Source: Beijerinckiaceae bacterium
GTDB taxonomy: Bacteria; Pseudomonadota; Alphaproteobacteria; Rhizobiales; Beijerinckiaceae
Direction: 5' to 3'
DNA length: 64,000 nt
Assembly (NCBI GenBank): GCA_019745195.1
Contig: JAIETL010000051.1
Span: 1 to 64,000, forward strand
Each line of letters starts with the position of its first letter. Positions within the stretch are counted from its first letter, which is position 1. Below, one piece after another: positions 27,024 to 35,681 of this stretch. A model generated the notes under the pieces. The model was not told the DNA's origin. It did not search any database and was given only the letters and a program-made list of their open reading frames with translations. The translations under genes and the position numbers were made by a program.

Positions 27024-27997
27024 TCCGGCGGCGCACCTTTCTGGCGGGGGCGACCGCCGCTGTCGCGGCGTCCCCTTCGCGCGGGCAGCAGCCCACGCGG
27101 CCGGTCGTGGGCTATATCGGCCTATCGCTCAGCGTGCGGCAGCGCTGGCTCGCGGCGTTCCGTGACGGCCTGGCGTCGGAAGGGTTCGTGGAAGGGCGGA
27201 ACGTCGCCATCGAGTATCGCGACGCAGGCGACGGCAACGAGCGCATCCCCGAGCTGCTGGCGGATCTGATCGGGCGCAGGGTCGCAGCGGTTGCGACGAC
27301 AGGGACCGCGGCCGCACTCGCGGCGCAGCGCGCGACGACGACCATCCCGATCGTGTTTGCGATTCCCGCCGACCCCGTGCGCATCGGCCTAGTGCGTAGC
27401 CTGAATCGGCCGGGCGGGAACGTGACCGGCGTGACGTTCCTGGTGACCGAACTGATCCCGAAGCGTTTCGCGCTGCTGCAAGAACTTCTGCCGGCGGCCA
27501 GGCGCATTGCGGTGCTGGTCAATCCCGCCAACCGGGACACGATGGAGCCCGCGATCCGCGAGGCCGTCGCCGTGAGCACGCGGCTGGGCCTTGAAACGCG
27601 CGTCGTATCGGCGAGTACGGCGGCGGGGATCGTCACCGCCTTCGCGGATGCCGAGGGATGGGGCGCCGAAGCGCTGTTTCTAGGTGGCGACCCCTTCTTC
27701 AACAGTGAACGGACGCTGATCGCGGCCGAGGCGGCGCGGCGCACGCTGCCCGCCAACTATCACCTGCGCGACTATGTCGATGCCGGCGGCCTGATGAGCT
27801 ACGGCCCGGACCTCGCCGACAGCAATCGTCAGGCCGGCGTCTATGTGGGCCGCATCCTGAAGGGCGAGAGGCCGGCCGACCTGCCCGTGGTGCAGCCCGT
27901 CAGGTTCGAGCTTGTCATCAACCTGAAGACGGCGAAGGCGCTGGGGCTGGCTGTCCCATCGACGCTGATCGTCCAAGCCGATGAGTTGATCGAATGA
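27020..27997 (+). CDS. ABC-type substrate-binding protein, array copy 4
   Basis: A 325-residue PF04392-type protein with the clearest Tat signal of the set (RRRTFLAGATAAVAA). Landmarks are VEGRNVAIEYRDAGDGNERI, NRPGGNVTGVTFLV, RIAVLVNPANRD, DAGGLMSYGPDLADSNRQAG and LPVVQPVRFELVINLKTAKA. It is the closest in the array to the family consensus. Its C-terminus reads QADELIE instead of ADEVIE, with junction DNA GATGAGTTGATCGAATGA. That weakens the Shine-Dalgarno-like match in front of copy 5. Confidence 0.87.
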   Translation: MIRRRTFLAGATAAVAASPSRGQQPTRPVVGYIGLSLSVRQRWLAAFRDGLASEGFVEGRNVAIEYRDAGDGNERIPELLADLIGRRVAAVATTGTAAALAAQRATTTIPIVFAIPADPVRIGLVRSLNRPGGNVTGVTFLVTELIPKRFALLQELLPAARRIAVLVNPANRDTMEPAIREAVAVSTRLGLETRVVSASTAAGIVTAFADAEGWGAEALFLGGDPFFNSERTLIAAEAARRTLPANYHLRDYVDAGGLMSYGPDLADSNRQAGVYVGRILKGERPADLPVVQPVRFELVINLKTAKALGLAVPSTLIVQADELIE

Positions 27998-28977
27998 TTG
28001 GCCGGCGCACATTTCTCGCGGGAGCGGCCGCCGTGCCTCTGACGATCGCAGCCGAGGCCCAGCCGCGACGGCCTCTGCTCGGTGTGCTGCTCACCGGCAA
28101 CGAGCGCGCGGGCGCCGGATACGAGTGGTCCGGCCCGCTGCGTCGGGCGCTCGCCGCGCTCGGCTGGGTCGAGGGCCGGACGATCGACATCGCCGTGAGG
28201 CAGGCCGACAATCAGTTCGAGCGCCTGCCGAGCTTGGCTGCTCAACTGGTGATGTTGAAGCCGGACGTCATCCTGACGCATGGCGGCACGGGCAGCCGCG
28301 CCGCCGCCGAGGCAACGGCGAGCATCCCGATCGTGGTCGGGGCGGCGAGCGAGGAGGCGATCCTCGCCTATGCCGGCAATCTGTCCCGTCCCGCTCGCAA
28401 TCTCACTGGTCTTAGCCTCGTCTCGGTGGAGCAGCATGCGAAATGCATCGAGCTTTACGAGGAGATGCAGCCCGGACAGCGCAGGATCGGCGTCCTCGTC
28501 AATCCATTCAGTCAGGCCTACCGGGATTTCCCCTCTTCCCTTGTAGAGCTATTGCCCAATCGCGCGCGTGACGTGACGCGCGTCGAGGCCCATGACGTCG
28601 CGACGGTGGAGATGGCCGGAGCCGCGCTGCAGGCATGGCGAGCCGACGGCTTGCTGGTCACCTCCGATCCCGCCTTTAACCAACCGCCGATCGACCATGC
28701 GCTCGCCGCGCTTGCGACGAGGGGAATCGGGGCGATCGGCACCTTCGACGCGCTTCCCCGTGCGGGCGGACTGTTCTCGCTCGGAGCCAGCTATCCAGCC
28801 CTCGCGCTACGGGCGGCCGTCTATGTCGATCGTATCCTGAAGGGGGTGAGACCCGCCGACTTGCCGGTTGAGCGACCGACCACGTTCACGACGGTAATCA
28901 ACCTGCGGACGGCGAAGACACTCGGCATCGACATCCCTGCTTCGCTGATCGCCCGCGCCGACGAGGTGATCGAATGA
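27994..28977 (+). CDS. ABC-type substrate-binding protein, array copy 5
   Basis: A 327-residue PF04392-type protein. The signal GRRTFLAGAAAVPLTIAAEA is a good Tat match. The ligand-site region differs from other copies: NLSRPARNLTGLSLVSVEQH replaces the usual RPGGN segment, and the loop reads RAGGLFSLGASYPALALR. The C-terminal RPADLPVERPTTFTTVINLR and ARADEVIE are standard. The start overlaps the stop of copy 4 at a weak Shine-Dalgarno-like junction; its own end restores the strong motif. Ligand unknown. Confidence 0.86.
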   Translation: MIGRRTFLAGAAAVPLTIAAEAQPRRPLLGVLLTGNERAGAGYEWSGPLRRALAALGWVEGRTIDIAVRQADNQFERLPSLAAQLVMLKPDVILTHGGTGSRAAAEATASIPIVVGAASEEAILAYAGNLSRPARNLTGLSLVSVEQHAKCIELYEEMQPGQRRIGVLVNPFSQAYRDFPSSLVELLPNRARDVTRVEAHDVATVEMAGAALQAWRADGLLVTSDPAFNQPPIDHALAALATRGIGAIGTFDALPRAGGLFSLGASYPALALRAAVYVDRILKGVRPADLPVERPTTFTTVINLRTAKTLGIDIPASLIARADEVIE

Positions 28978-29960
28978 GCGCCGATCTGACGCGACGTGCG
29001 TTGGGAGGCGCGGCCGCCGGCCTATGGATGGTCACTGCAGCGGACGCACAGACGCGGCTGCCGCCGGTTATCGGCTTCCTTAACAGCCGGACGCCGGCCG
29101 ATGCAGCCGGTGTGGTGCAATCGTTTCAGCGCGGGCTCGCTGAAACCGGTTACGTCGAGGGGCGCGATGTCCGCATCGATTACCGATGGTCAGATGGCTA
29201 TGAGCGCCTCGCGCTCATGGCGAGGGAACTCGTCGAGTCGGCCGTGGACGTGCTTTTCGCCGCCGGGAGCTCGGCGTCGGCTCAGGCCGCGAAGGAGGCG
29301 ACCGCGAGCATTCCCGTGGTCTTCGCCATCGGACAGGATCCCGTCGCGCTGGGGCTCGTTGAGACGCTCGCCCGTCCGGGCCGCAACGTCACCGGCGCGC
29401 AGGTGCAGGCAGGCGCACTCGCGCCCAAGCATCTCGAAATGCTTCGCGAACTCTCGCCGAACTCGACCGAATTCGGGGCGGTGCTTAATGCCGCCAACCC
29501 AGGACTGCGCAGCATGGAAATCGAGATTGTCGCGGCGGCCCGCGAGGCGCGGGTCGCGATGACGACATTGCACATCGCCAACGAGGACGAACTGGACGCC
29601 GCGTTCGCACGGTTCGCGGGGCTTGGCGTCGGCGGCGTTATCGTCGGCGCTGAAGGCTGGTTTGTAAGCCGGCGGCAGGCGACTGCGGCGCTGGCCGCCA
29701 AGCACCGTCTCGTCACCATTCATCATCAGCGAGAATTCGTGGAGGCCGGCGCGCTCGTCAGCGTGGGTGCGAGCCTGCTCGATGCATACCGTCAGGGTGG
29801 GCGCTATGTCGGCCGGATTTTGAAAGGCGAGAATCCGGCCGTTCTGCCGGTCGTACGTAATGACCGTTTCGAAATCGCCATCAACCTAAAGACGGCGAGA
29901 AGCTTGGGTCTTTCGATCCCGCCTGCCGTCCTCGCCCGTGCCGACGAGGTGATCGAATGA
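28974..29960 (+). CDS. ABC-type substrate-binding protein, array copy 6
   Basis: A 328-residue PF04392-type protein. The signal SADLTRRALGGAAAGLWMV carries twin arginines a few residues further in than its neighbours. Segments are VEGRDVRIDYRWSDGYERL, LARPGRNVTGAQVQAG, LNAANPGLRSMEIEI and VEAGALVSVGASLLDAYRQ. It ends FEIAINLKTARSLGLSI and ARADEVIE. The loop GALVSVGAS parallels the GLFSLGAS of copy 5, suggesting 5 and 6 are nearer to each other than to the GLMSYG copies. ATGA overlaps on both sides. Confidence 0.86.
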   Translation: MSADLTRRALGGAAAGLWMVTAADAQTRLPPVIGFLNSRTPADAAGVVQSFQRGLAETGYVEGRDVRIDYRWSDGYERLALMARELVESAVDVLFAAGSSASAQAAKEATASIPVVFAIGQDPVALGLVETLARPGRNVTGAQVQAGALAPKHLEMLRELSPNSTEFGAVLNAANPGLRSMEIEIVAAAREARVAMTTLHIANEDELDAAFARFAGLGVGGVIVGAEGWFVSRRQATAALAAKHRLVTIHHQREFVEAGALVSVGASLLDAYRQGGRYVGRILKGENPAVLPVVRNDRFEIAINLKTARSLGLSIPPAVLARADEVIE

Positions 29961-30949
29961 GTATCGTCAACCGTCGTCGCGCTCTTGCGCTCCTCGCCAT
30001 GACCGGCGTCCCGTCGGGAGCGATCGCACAGCCTTCCACAGGCCGCCGGCTGGTCGGCGCTCTGCTGTCCCAGTCAGCCGACGATCCAGAAGGGCAGGCC
30101 CGGCTGAACGCCTTCCGGGACGGCCTGCGGATGCTCGGATGGATCCAAGGCGTGAACTTGGAATTCGATATACGCTGGTCGAACGGAGATGCCGGGCGGT
30201 TGCAACGGTCGGCCCGCGAGCTGGCCGCGCTCGCTCCCGCCGCGATTCTCGCCAGCGCGACGACGGCATTGGTGGCCCTCAAGGATGCGACCACAACCGT
30301 GCCGATTATCTTCGCGCAGGTAACCGATCCGGTCGGCCTCGGCGTCGTTGCGAGCCTGGCGCGGCCGGGAGGCAACATCACCGGCGTGACCCAGCACGAC
30401 TTTACGGTCGGCGCTAAATGGGTGGAACTGCTGCGGCAACTCAGCCCGAACGTGGATCGTGTCGGAATCTTCTTCGATCCCAGCAACCCTGCCAATGAGG
30501 GCTATGTCGAGGCGGCAGGGTCCGTAGCGTTGGGTTTTGACATGCGCATCTCGCCGATCCCCGTTCGCACCGCTCAAGCGCTAGGGGACCAGACGCGCTA
30601 CTTCGGCGCGTCGCCGGGCGGCGGCGTCATTCTCCTGCCGGGCCCGCTCGGTGCGGCCAACCGCGACATCTTCATCGCCGAGGCGAATGCGGCCCGGATG
30701 CCCAGCGTTTTCGCCTTTCGTTACCATGTGTTGAGCGGCGGCCTCGCCTGTTACGGCGTCGAGAACATCGCGCTCTATCGCCAGGCCGCGCGGCTGGCGG
30801 ACCGGGTGCTGCGCGGGGAACGGCCGGCCGTTCTGCCGGTCGAGAACGGCGACGCTTTCCGGCTGGTGTTGAACCTGCATACCGCGAAACTCATCGGTCT
30901 CGACCTGCCGCCGTCGATTCTTGCCAGAGCCGACGAGGTGATCGAATGA
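29957..30949 (+). CDS. ABC-type substrate-binding protein, array copy 7
   Basis: A 330-residue PF04392-type protein, the longest in the array. The signal is NRRRALALLAMTGVPSGAIA. Segments are QGVNLEFDIRWSNGDAGRL, LARPGGNITGVTQHDF, VGAKWVELLRQLSPNVDRVG, IFFDPSNPANEGY and LSGGLACYGVENIALYRQAA. It ends LPVENGDAFRLVLNLHTAKL and ARADEVIE. The DIRW..GD signature and the AKWVELL helix mark it as kin to copy 3. ATGA overlaps at both ends. Confidence 0.86.
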   Translation: MSIVNRRRALALLAMTGVPSGAIAQPSTGRRLVGALLSQSADDPEGQARLNAFRDGLRMLGWIQGVNLEFDIRWSNGDAGRLQRSARELAALAPAAILASATTALVALKDATTTVPIIFAQVTDPVGLGVVASLARPGGNITGVTQHDFTVGAKWVELLRQLSPNVDRVGIFFDPSNPANEGYVEAAGSVALGFDMRISPIPVRTAQALGDQTRYFGASPGGGVILLPGPLGAANRDIFIAEANAARMPSVFAFRYHVLSGGLACYGVENIALYRQAARLADRVLRGERPAVLPVENGDAFRLVLNLHTAKLIGLDLPPSILARADEVIE

Positions 30950-31932
30950 TAGCGCGCAGGTACACCTTGATGCTTCTCGGCGGCGCCTTGGGGTCTGCCG
31001 TCATCCCGCTCGCGGCACAAACCCGTCGCCTGCCGCAGGTCGTGTTAGTGCTCGGCACCGCGCCAGCAAACGCCATCATCGGCGCTGCACCAAAGGCTGC
31101 GTTCGTGCGCAGTTTCGTTGAAGGCCTGGCGGAAGCTGGCTGGATCGACGGCTCTAACGTTACGATTGAGCGGCGTTCGGCCGAAGGTGATCCGGGACGC
31201 GCGCGCGCGATCCTGGCCGAGGTGCTCGCACGCGCGCCCGACGTGATCGCCGTAGGCGGCGAGCGCTGGCTCATCGACGCAGCCCGCGGCGCCACGCGGA
31301 CGATCCCGATCGTCGCCAACCTCGTCGATGATCCGGTCGCCAGCGGGCTGGTCGCAAGCCTGGCGCGCCCCGGCGGCAATCTCACGGGGATCACCGAAGC
31401 GACGGGGCCGGAATTCGACGGCAAGCGGCTGCAGTTGCTGCGCGAGATGGCGCCGGCGGCATACCGCATCGCCTTCATCGCCTCGTCGAGGCGGCTTGAC
31501 CAGTTCCACGCGGTGCCGCTTCCGCCGAGAGTCTCGATCCTGCCCGCGCGCCTCGACACGCTGGGGGAGTTGGAGGCCGCGTTCGCCGCAATCGCAGACG
31601 GCGCGGTACAAGGGCTAATGGTTTCCAATGACGGCCCGACCTATTTTGGCCTGCCGCGTATCGTCGCTTTCGCAGCGGCCCAGCGCCTGCCGGCGATCTA
31701 TGCCGTCCGCGACGGCGTCGATGCCGGCGGGCTGATGAGCTACGGCGCCGTCAACCGTTTTGCACAGATCGCGCGGATGGCAGCGAGATTCCTCGACGGC
31801 GCCAAGCCCGGCGATGTGCCGGTCGAACAACCTACCCAGTTCCGGCTCGCTATCAATGCCAAGGCGGCCGCCTCGCTCGGCCTCGACATGCCGAGGGCGC
31901 TCGCGGCACAAGCCGACGAGGTGATCGAATGA
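30946..31932 (+). CDS. ABC-type substrate-binding protein, array copy 8
   Basis: A 328-residue PF04392-type protein. The signal ARRYTLMLLGGALGSAVIP has twin arginines but a long hydrophobic core. Segments are IDGSNVTIERRSAEGDPGRA, LARPGGNLTGITEATG, RIAFIASSRRLDQF and DAGGLMSYGAVNRFAQIARM. It ends VPVEQPTQFRLAINAKAAAS and AQADEVIE. The middle part (VPLPPRVSILPARLDTLGEL) is unlike the others, so the binding pocket probably differs. ATGA overlaps on both sides. Confidence 0.86.
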   Translation: MIARRYTLMLLGGALGSAVIPLAAQTRRLPQVVLVLGTAPANAIIGAAPKAAFVRSFVEGLAEAGWIDGSNVTIERRSAEGDPGRARAILAEVLARAPDVIAVGGERWLIDAARGATRTIPIVANLVDDPVASGLVASLARPGGNLTGITEATGPEFDGKRLQLLREMAPAAYRIAFIASSRRLDQFHAVPLPPRVSILPARLDTLGELEAAFAAIADGAVQGLMVSNDGPTYFGLPRIVAFAAAQRLPAIYAVRDGVDAGGLMSYGAVNRFAQIARMAARFLDGAKPGDVPVEQPTQFRLAINAKAAASLGLDMPRALAAQADEVIE

Positions 31933-32900
31933 TCTGTCGGCGCGCCTTCCTGGCCGGCGGCCTCGCGGCTGGGGCGATGCGACTCGCGCAAGCACAGTCG
32001 CCGCCGGTCGTCGGTTATCTCGGGCTTTCGACGCCGGACGGCGATCGCGCCGCGCTCGATGCGTTGCGGAGCGGTCTCGCGAGCTTGGGCCGCGAGGATG
32101 GCCGCAACATCGTAATCCTCGCACGCCACGCCGCCGGCGACATGGCGCTGGCGGAGGAGTTCATGGCAGAGATGGTGGCGGCGCGGGCGACCGTGGTCGT
32201 CGCGCCCGGCCAGGCCGCCACGCGGGCGCTGCGGCGCCGGACGACGTTGCCCGTCGTCTCGATGGGGCTGCCGCCGAGCGATCCGCAACTTTTCGCGAGT
32301 CTGGCCCGGCCAGGCGGTACAGTCACTGGCTTCGCCGATTTCGGCGACGAACTCGCTGCCAAGCGGATCGAAGTGCTGAAGGAAACCATTCCGGGGCTCT
32401 CGCTGATCGGCGTCCTGCACAATGGCATCGATCCGACCTTCAAGCGGTGGGGCGAGCAGGCCAGGGCACAGGCGGAAAATCAGGGCTTGCGCGCCGTGTC
32501 GTTGCCTCTGTCGACGAGCGCAGAGGCGGAAGTCGGCGCGCTCGTCGGGGGCCTCGCGGCGGGCGGCGGGCAGGCGCTCGTTGTAGTGCGCGATTTCCTC
32601 ACTTCGGCGGTGATCGCCGCTACGGCCGCCGCCGGCATGGCGCGCGGCATCGCCGTTTGCGGCGAACAAACTTCCTGGCCCGAGGGCGGCGCGCTGATGA
32701 GCTATGGACCCGATTTCCACGACCTTTTCCGTCGCGCCGCCCTCTATGTCGATCGCATCCTGAAGGGCGAGAAGGCAGGCGACCTGCCGATTCAACGTCC
32801 GACCAAGATTGAGTTCGTGATCAATCAGGAGACTGCGCGGCGGTTGCATCTGGTCCTACCGACCGCCATCATGCTGCAAGCTGACCGGGTCATCGAATGA
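31929..32900 (+). CDS. ABC-type substrate-binding protein, array copy 9
   Basis: A 323-residue PF04392-type protein. The signal CRRAFLAGGLAAGAMRLAQA is Tat-like. Segments are EDGRNIVILARHAAGDM, LARPGGTVTGFADFGDELA, LIGVLHNGIDPTFKRW and GGALMSYGPDFHDLFRR. It ends LPIQRPTKIEFVINQETAR and the variant QADRVIE. The junction DNA CTGACCGGGTCATCGAATGA lacks the strong GAGGTGATC of the other junctions, and it is exactly here that the operon passes from binding proteins to the sensor kinase. Confidence 0.87.
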   Translation: MICRRAFLAGGLAAGAMRLAQAQSPPVVGYLGLSTPDGDRAALDALRSGLASLGREDGRNIVILARHAAGDMALAEEFMAEMVAARATVVVAPGQAATRALRRRTTLPVVSMGLPPSDPQLFASLARPGGTVTGFADFGDELAAKRIEVLKETIPGLSLIGVLHNGIDPTFKRWGEQARAQAENQGLRAVSLPLSTSAEAEVGALVGGLAAGGGQALVVVRDFLTSAVIAATAAAGMARGIAVCGEQTSWPEGGALMSYGPDFHDLFRRAALYVDRILKGEKAGDLPIQRPTKIEFVINQETARRLHLVLPTAIMLQADRVIE

Positions 32901-35311
32901 AGGACGCCATCGCCGGAGCGGCCAATATTGACACCGCGGCGCCACAGGAGCCGCGTAGCCTCGCCAGGCGCTACATGCTCTGGCTGATCGCGCTGGTCGG
33001 CGTGCTCCTGACTTTGACATCTGGCCTCAACGCCTGGCTGTCCTACCGTCAGGCAAGCGAGGCGGCGGCGCGCCTGCAGGACGACAAGGCCGATGCAGCC
33101 GCCCAGCGCATCGCCGAGTTCATCGCCGAGATCGAGCGGCAGATCGGCTGGACGACCCATGTGCAATGGGATTTCGGCTCGGTCGAACAGCGCCGGCTCG
33201 ATTATATCCGTCTGCTGCGCCAGGTGCCGGCGATCTCGGAGCTGGTGCAGCTCGACCGCGAGGGCAAGGAGCAGCTCAAGGTGTCCCGGCTCTCGGTCGA
33301 CGTAGTCGGCTCTGGGCAGGACTACTCAGCGGATCCGCGCTTCACCGAGGCGCTGGCCAGCCGGGTGCGCTTCAGTCCGGTCTATTTCCGCAAAGAATCA
33401 GAGCCGTTCCTGAGCCTGTCGGTCGCGCGCGGCGGCCGCCAGCCCGGCGTCACCATCGCAGAGGTCAACCTCAAGCTGATCTGGGATGTCGTGAACACCA
33501 TCCGGATCGGCGAAACGGGCTACGCCTACGCCGTCGATGGCAAGGGCCGACTAATCGCGCATCCCGACATCAGCCAGGTTCTCAGGAACAGCGATCTATC
33601 GACGGCGCCGCAGGTGCGGGTGGCACTGGCGAGGATCGAGGGACGGCCCGATTCCGCTGAAGGCGCCGTCGTGTCGGGCCATGACCTCCAGCACCGCGCC
33701 GTCCTGGCCGCCTACGCCACGATCCCGAAACTGAAATGGGCCGTCTTCGTCGAGCAGCCCGCGCGCGAGGCGCTGGCGCCGCTGTACGCTGCGCTGCTGC
33801 GCAATCTTGGCTTGCTCGCAGTCGGCCTTGTCGTCGCGGCTTTAGCCGCCTACGCGCTGGCGCGCCGCATGGTGGTGCCAATCCAGGAACTCTCGGCGAG
33901 CGCCGCCAGGCTCGGCGCGGGCGACCTCGCGCATCGCGTCGAGCCGCGCCAGGGTTCGGGCGCCGAGATCGCCGCACTGGCGAAAAACTTCAACGCCATG
34001 GGCGCCCAGCTTCAGGAGAGCTATGCCGGGCTCGAGGCCAAGGTCGAAGCGCGCACGCAGGAACTGGCGCGATCCATTGGCGAGCTTCGGGCGCTTGCCG
34101 AGGTCGGCCGCGCTGTCTCATCCACGCTCGACCTCAGGCTGGTCCTCGACACCATCGTGACCCACGCCGTCGGTCTCGCCGGGGCCGAGGCTGGCGCGAT
34201 CTATCGCTATCGCCGATCGTCGGAGGCCTTCTGGCTGGCCGGCATGACGGGCGGCGACCATTTTCCCGACGAGATAGCTCGGGACACGTTCAGCAGTCGC
34301 ATGGCGATCGGTAATGCCCTCGCAAGCCGCGAAACCATTCAGATTCCCGACATGGCCACCTTGCCGCCCTTCCCGGTGCGCGACCGCACGCTCGCGGCCG
34401 GCTTCCGGGCGGTGCTGGTGACACCGCTCGTCTTCGGTGAGCGCGTGCACGGCATGCTCGTTCTGCAGCGCCGCGCCGCCGGCGCCTTCGAGCCATCCGT
34501 GGTGGAGGCGATGGAGGCCTTCGCGACGCAGTCCGCCATCGCCATCCAGAATGCTCGCCTGTTTCGTGAGATTGAGGAGAAGGGACGTCAATTGGAGGTC
34601 GCCAGCCAGCATAAATCGCAGTTCCTAGCCAATATGAGCCATGAGCTGCGCACGCCCCTCAACGCCATCCTAGGCTATGCCGAACTAATGGCCGACGGCA
34701 TCTATGGCGACCTTCCAGACAAGCCGCGCGAGGTGTTGGCGCGCATCCAGGCGAACGGCAAGCATTTGCTTGGACTCATCAACGACGTGCTCGACCTGTC
34801 CAAAATCGAGGCGGGCCAGTTCGAACTGCGCCTCGAACGCTACACCATGCGGACGCTCGTCGATGCGGCTGTCGCTTCGGCCGAGCCGCTCGCCACGGCC
34901 AAGGGCCTGTCTCTTGCGGTCGATGTCGCCGAGGGCTTGCCGGCCGGTCTGGGGGACACGCAGCGGCTCGCGCAAGTGCTGCTCAATCTCGTGGGCAATT
35001 CAATCAAGTTCACGGAACGTGGCGGCGTAACGCTGACCTGCCGGTTCGACGACCGGCGCTTTCACGTCGCCGTCGCTGACACAGGTTCGGGCATCGCCAC
35101 GGAGGACCAGGCCGCGATCTTCGAGGAGTTCAAGCAGGTCGACAATTCGAGCACGCGCAACAAGGGGGGCACCGGCCTCGGCCTCGCAATTTCCCGTCGC
35201 ATCGCCAGGCTACACGGTGGCGACATCTCCTTATCGTCGGAACTTGGCGTCGGTTCGGTCTTCACGCTCGTCGTCCCTGTAGATGCAGAGCCTCTCGAGG
35301 AAGCAGCATGA
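32897..35311 (+). CDS. Membrane sensor histidine kinase (Cache-HAMP-GAF-HisKA-HATPase)
   Basis: An 804-residue hybrid-sensing kinase in the inner membrane. TM1 is around residues 27-48 (YMLWLIALVGVLLTLTSG), followed by a ~250-residue periplasmic region of double-Cache type (GETGYAYAVDGKGRLIAHPD). TM2 is near 301-325 (LGLLAVGLVVAALAAYAL), then HAMP (VVPIQELSASAARLGAGDL), a coiled coil, and a GAF domain (~398-560). HisKA has the phospho-acceptor His582 in NMSHELRTPLNAI. The HATPase has NLVGNSIKFTERGG, DTGSGIA and GGTGLGLAISRR. It starts inside the stop of binding protein 9 and its stop overlaps the response regulator start. Context suggests its periplasmic domain reads the state of the binding proteins. 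Confidence 0.9.
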   Translation: MKDAIAGAANIDTAAPQEPRSLARRYMLWLIALVGVLLTLTSGLNAWLSYRQASEAAARLQDDKADAAAQRIAEFIAEIERQIGWTTHVQWDFGSVEQRRLDYIRLLRQVPAISELVQLDREGKEQLKVSRLSVDVVGSGQDYSADPRFTEALASRVRFSPVYFRKESEPFLSLSVARGGRQPGVTIAEVNLKLIWDVVNTIRIGETGYAYAVDGKGRLIAHPDISQVLRNSDLSTAPQVRVALARIEGRPDSAEGAVVSGHDLQHRAVLAAYATIPKLKWAVFVEQPAREALAPLYAALLRNLGLLAVGLVVAALAAYALARRMVVPIQELSASAARLGAGDLAHRVEPRQGSGAEIAALAKNFNAMGAQLQESYAGLEAKVEARTQELARSIGELRALAEVGRAVSSTLDLRLVLDTIVTHAVGLAGAEAGAIYRYRRSSEAFWLAGMTGGDHFPDEIARDTFSSRMAIGNALASRETIQIPDMATLPPFPVRDRTLAAGFRAVLVTPLVFGERVHGMLVLQRRAAGAFEPSVVEAMEAFATQSAIAIQNARLFREIEEKGRQLEVASQHKSQFLANMSHELRTPLNAILGYAELMADGIYGDLPDKPREVLARIQANGKHLLGLINDVLDLSKIEAGQFELRLERYTMRTLVDAAVASAEPLATAKGLSLAVDVAEGLPAGLGDTQRLAQVLLNLVGNSIKFTERGGVTLTCRFDDRRFHVAVADTGSGIATEDQAAIFEEFKQVDNSSTRNKGGTGLGLAISRRIARLHGGDISLSSELGVGSVFTLVVPVDAEPLEEAA

Positions 35312-35673
35312 CGAAACGCATTCTGATTGTTGAAGATACGCTCGACAACCGGCAGATCATGCGCGACCTTCTGACCAGCAGCGGTTACGAATGCCATGAA
35401 GCGGTCGATGGCCTGCAGGGCGTCGAGATGGCGAGCACCGTCAGCCCTGACCTCATCCTGATGGACATCCAGTTGCCGAAGCTTGACGGCTACGACACCA
35501 CCAGGCGCATCAAGGCCGACCCGGCGACGGCCGCGATCCCGATCATCGCGGTCACGTCCTACGCGCTCAGCGGCGACGAGCTGAAGGCGCGTGCCGCCGG
35601 TTGCGACGACTATCTCTCGAAACCGTTCAGCCCCCGCGAACTCCTGGCGCATGTGCGCCGCTTCCTAGGCTGA
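35308..35673 (+). CDS. Single-domain response regulator (CheY/DivK-like)
   Basis: A 121-residue receiver domain without output. The acidic pocket lies in ILIVEDTLDN, the phospho-acceptor aspartate in LILMDIQLPKLDGY (about Asp53). The conserved threonine is in IAVTSYAL and the lysine in YLSKPFSPREL. The start overlaps the kinase stop (ATGA), so it is the immediate partner of that kinase. It resembles the DivK-like receivers that pass a phosphoryl signal through protein contacts. It ends eight bases before the REC-cyclase gene. Confidence 0.93.
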   Translation: MTKRILIVEDTLDNRQIMRDLLTSSGYECHEAVDGLQGVEMASTVSPDLILMDIQLPKLDGYDTTRRIKADPATAAIPIIAVTSYALSGDELKARAAGCDDYLSKPFSPRELLAHVRRFLG

Positions 35674-35681
35674 GCCAGCCG

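Larger units (their letters stand above)
24149..32900 (+). repeat. Tandem array of nine paralogous PF04392-type binding-protein genes
   Basis: Nine consecutive genes of 316-330 codons, all with N-terminal twin-arginine signals and all ending in a variant of ADEVIE. Every stop codon overlaps the next start as ATGA. Seven of nine junctions (copies 1, 2, 3, 5, 6, 7 and 8) read GACGAGGTGATCGAATGA; copies 4 and 9 have weaker variants. Paralogues 1 and 2 are close; the others are divergent. The array runs directly into a histidine kinase gene with the same overlap. Confidence 0.9.

Noticed and set aside
24149-32900. Assembly artefact as an explanation for nine similar genes
   Set aside because: Only copies 1 and 2 are close; the others differ too much in sequence and length to be collapsed or duplicated reads.
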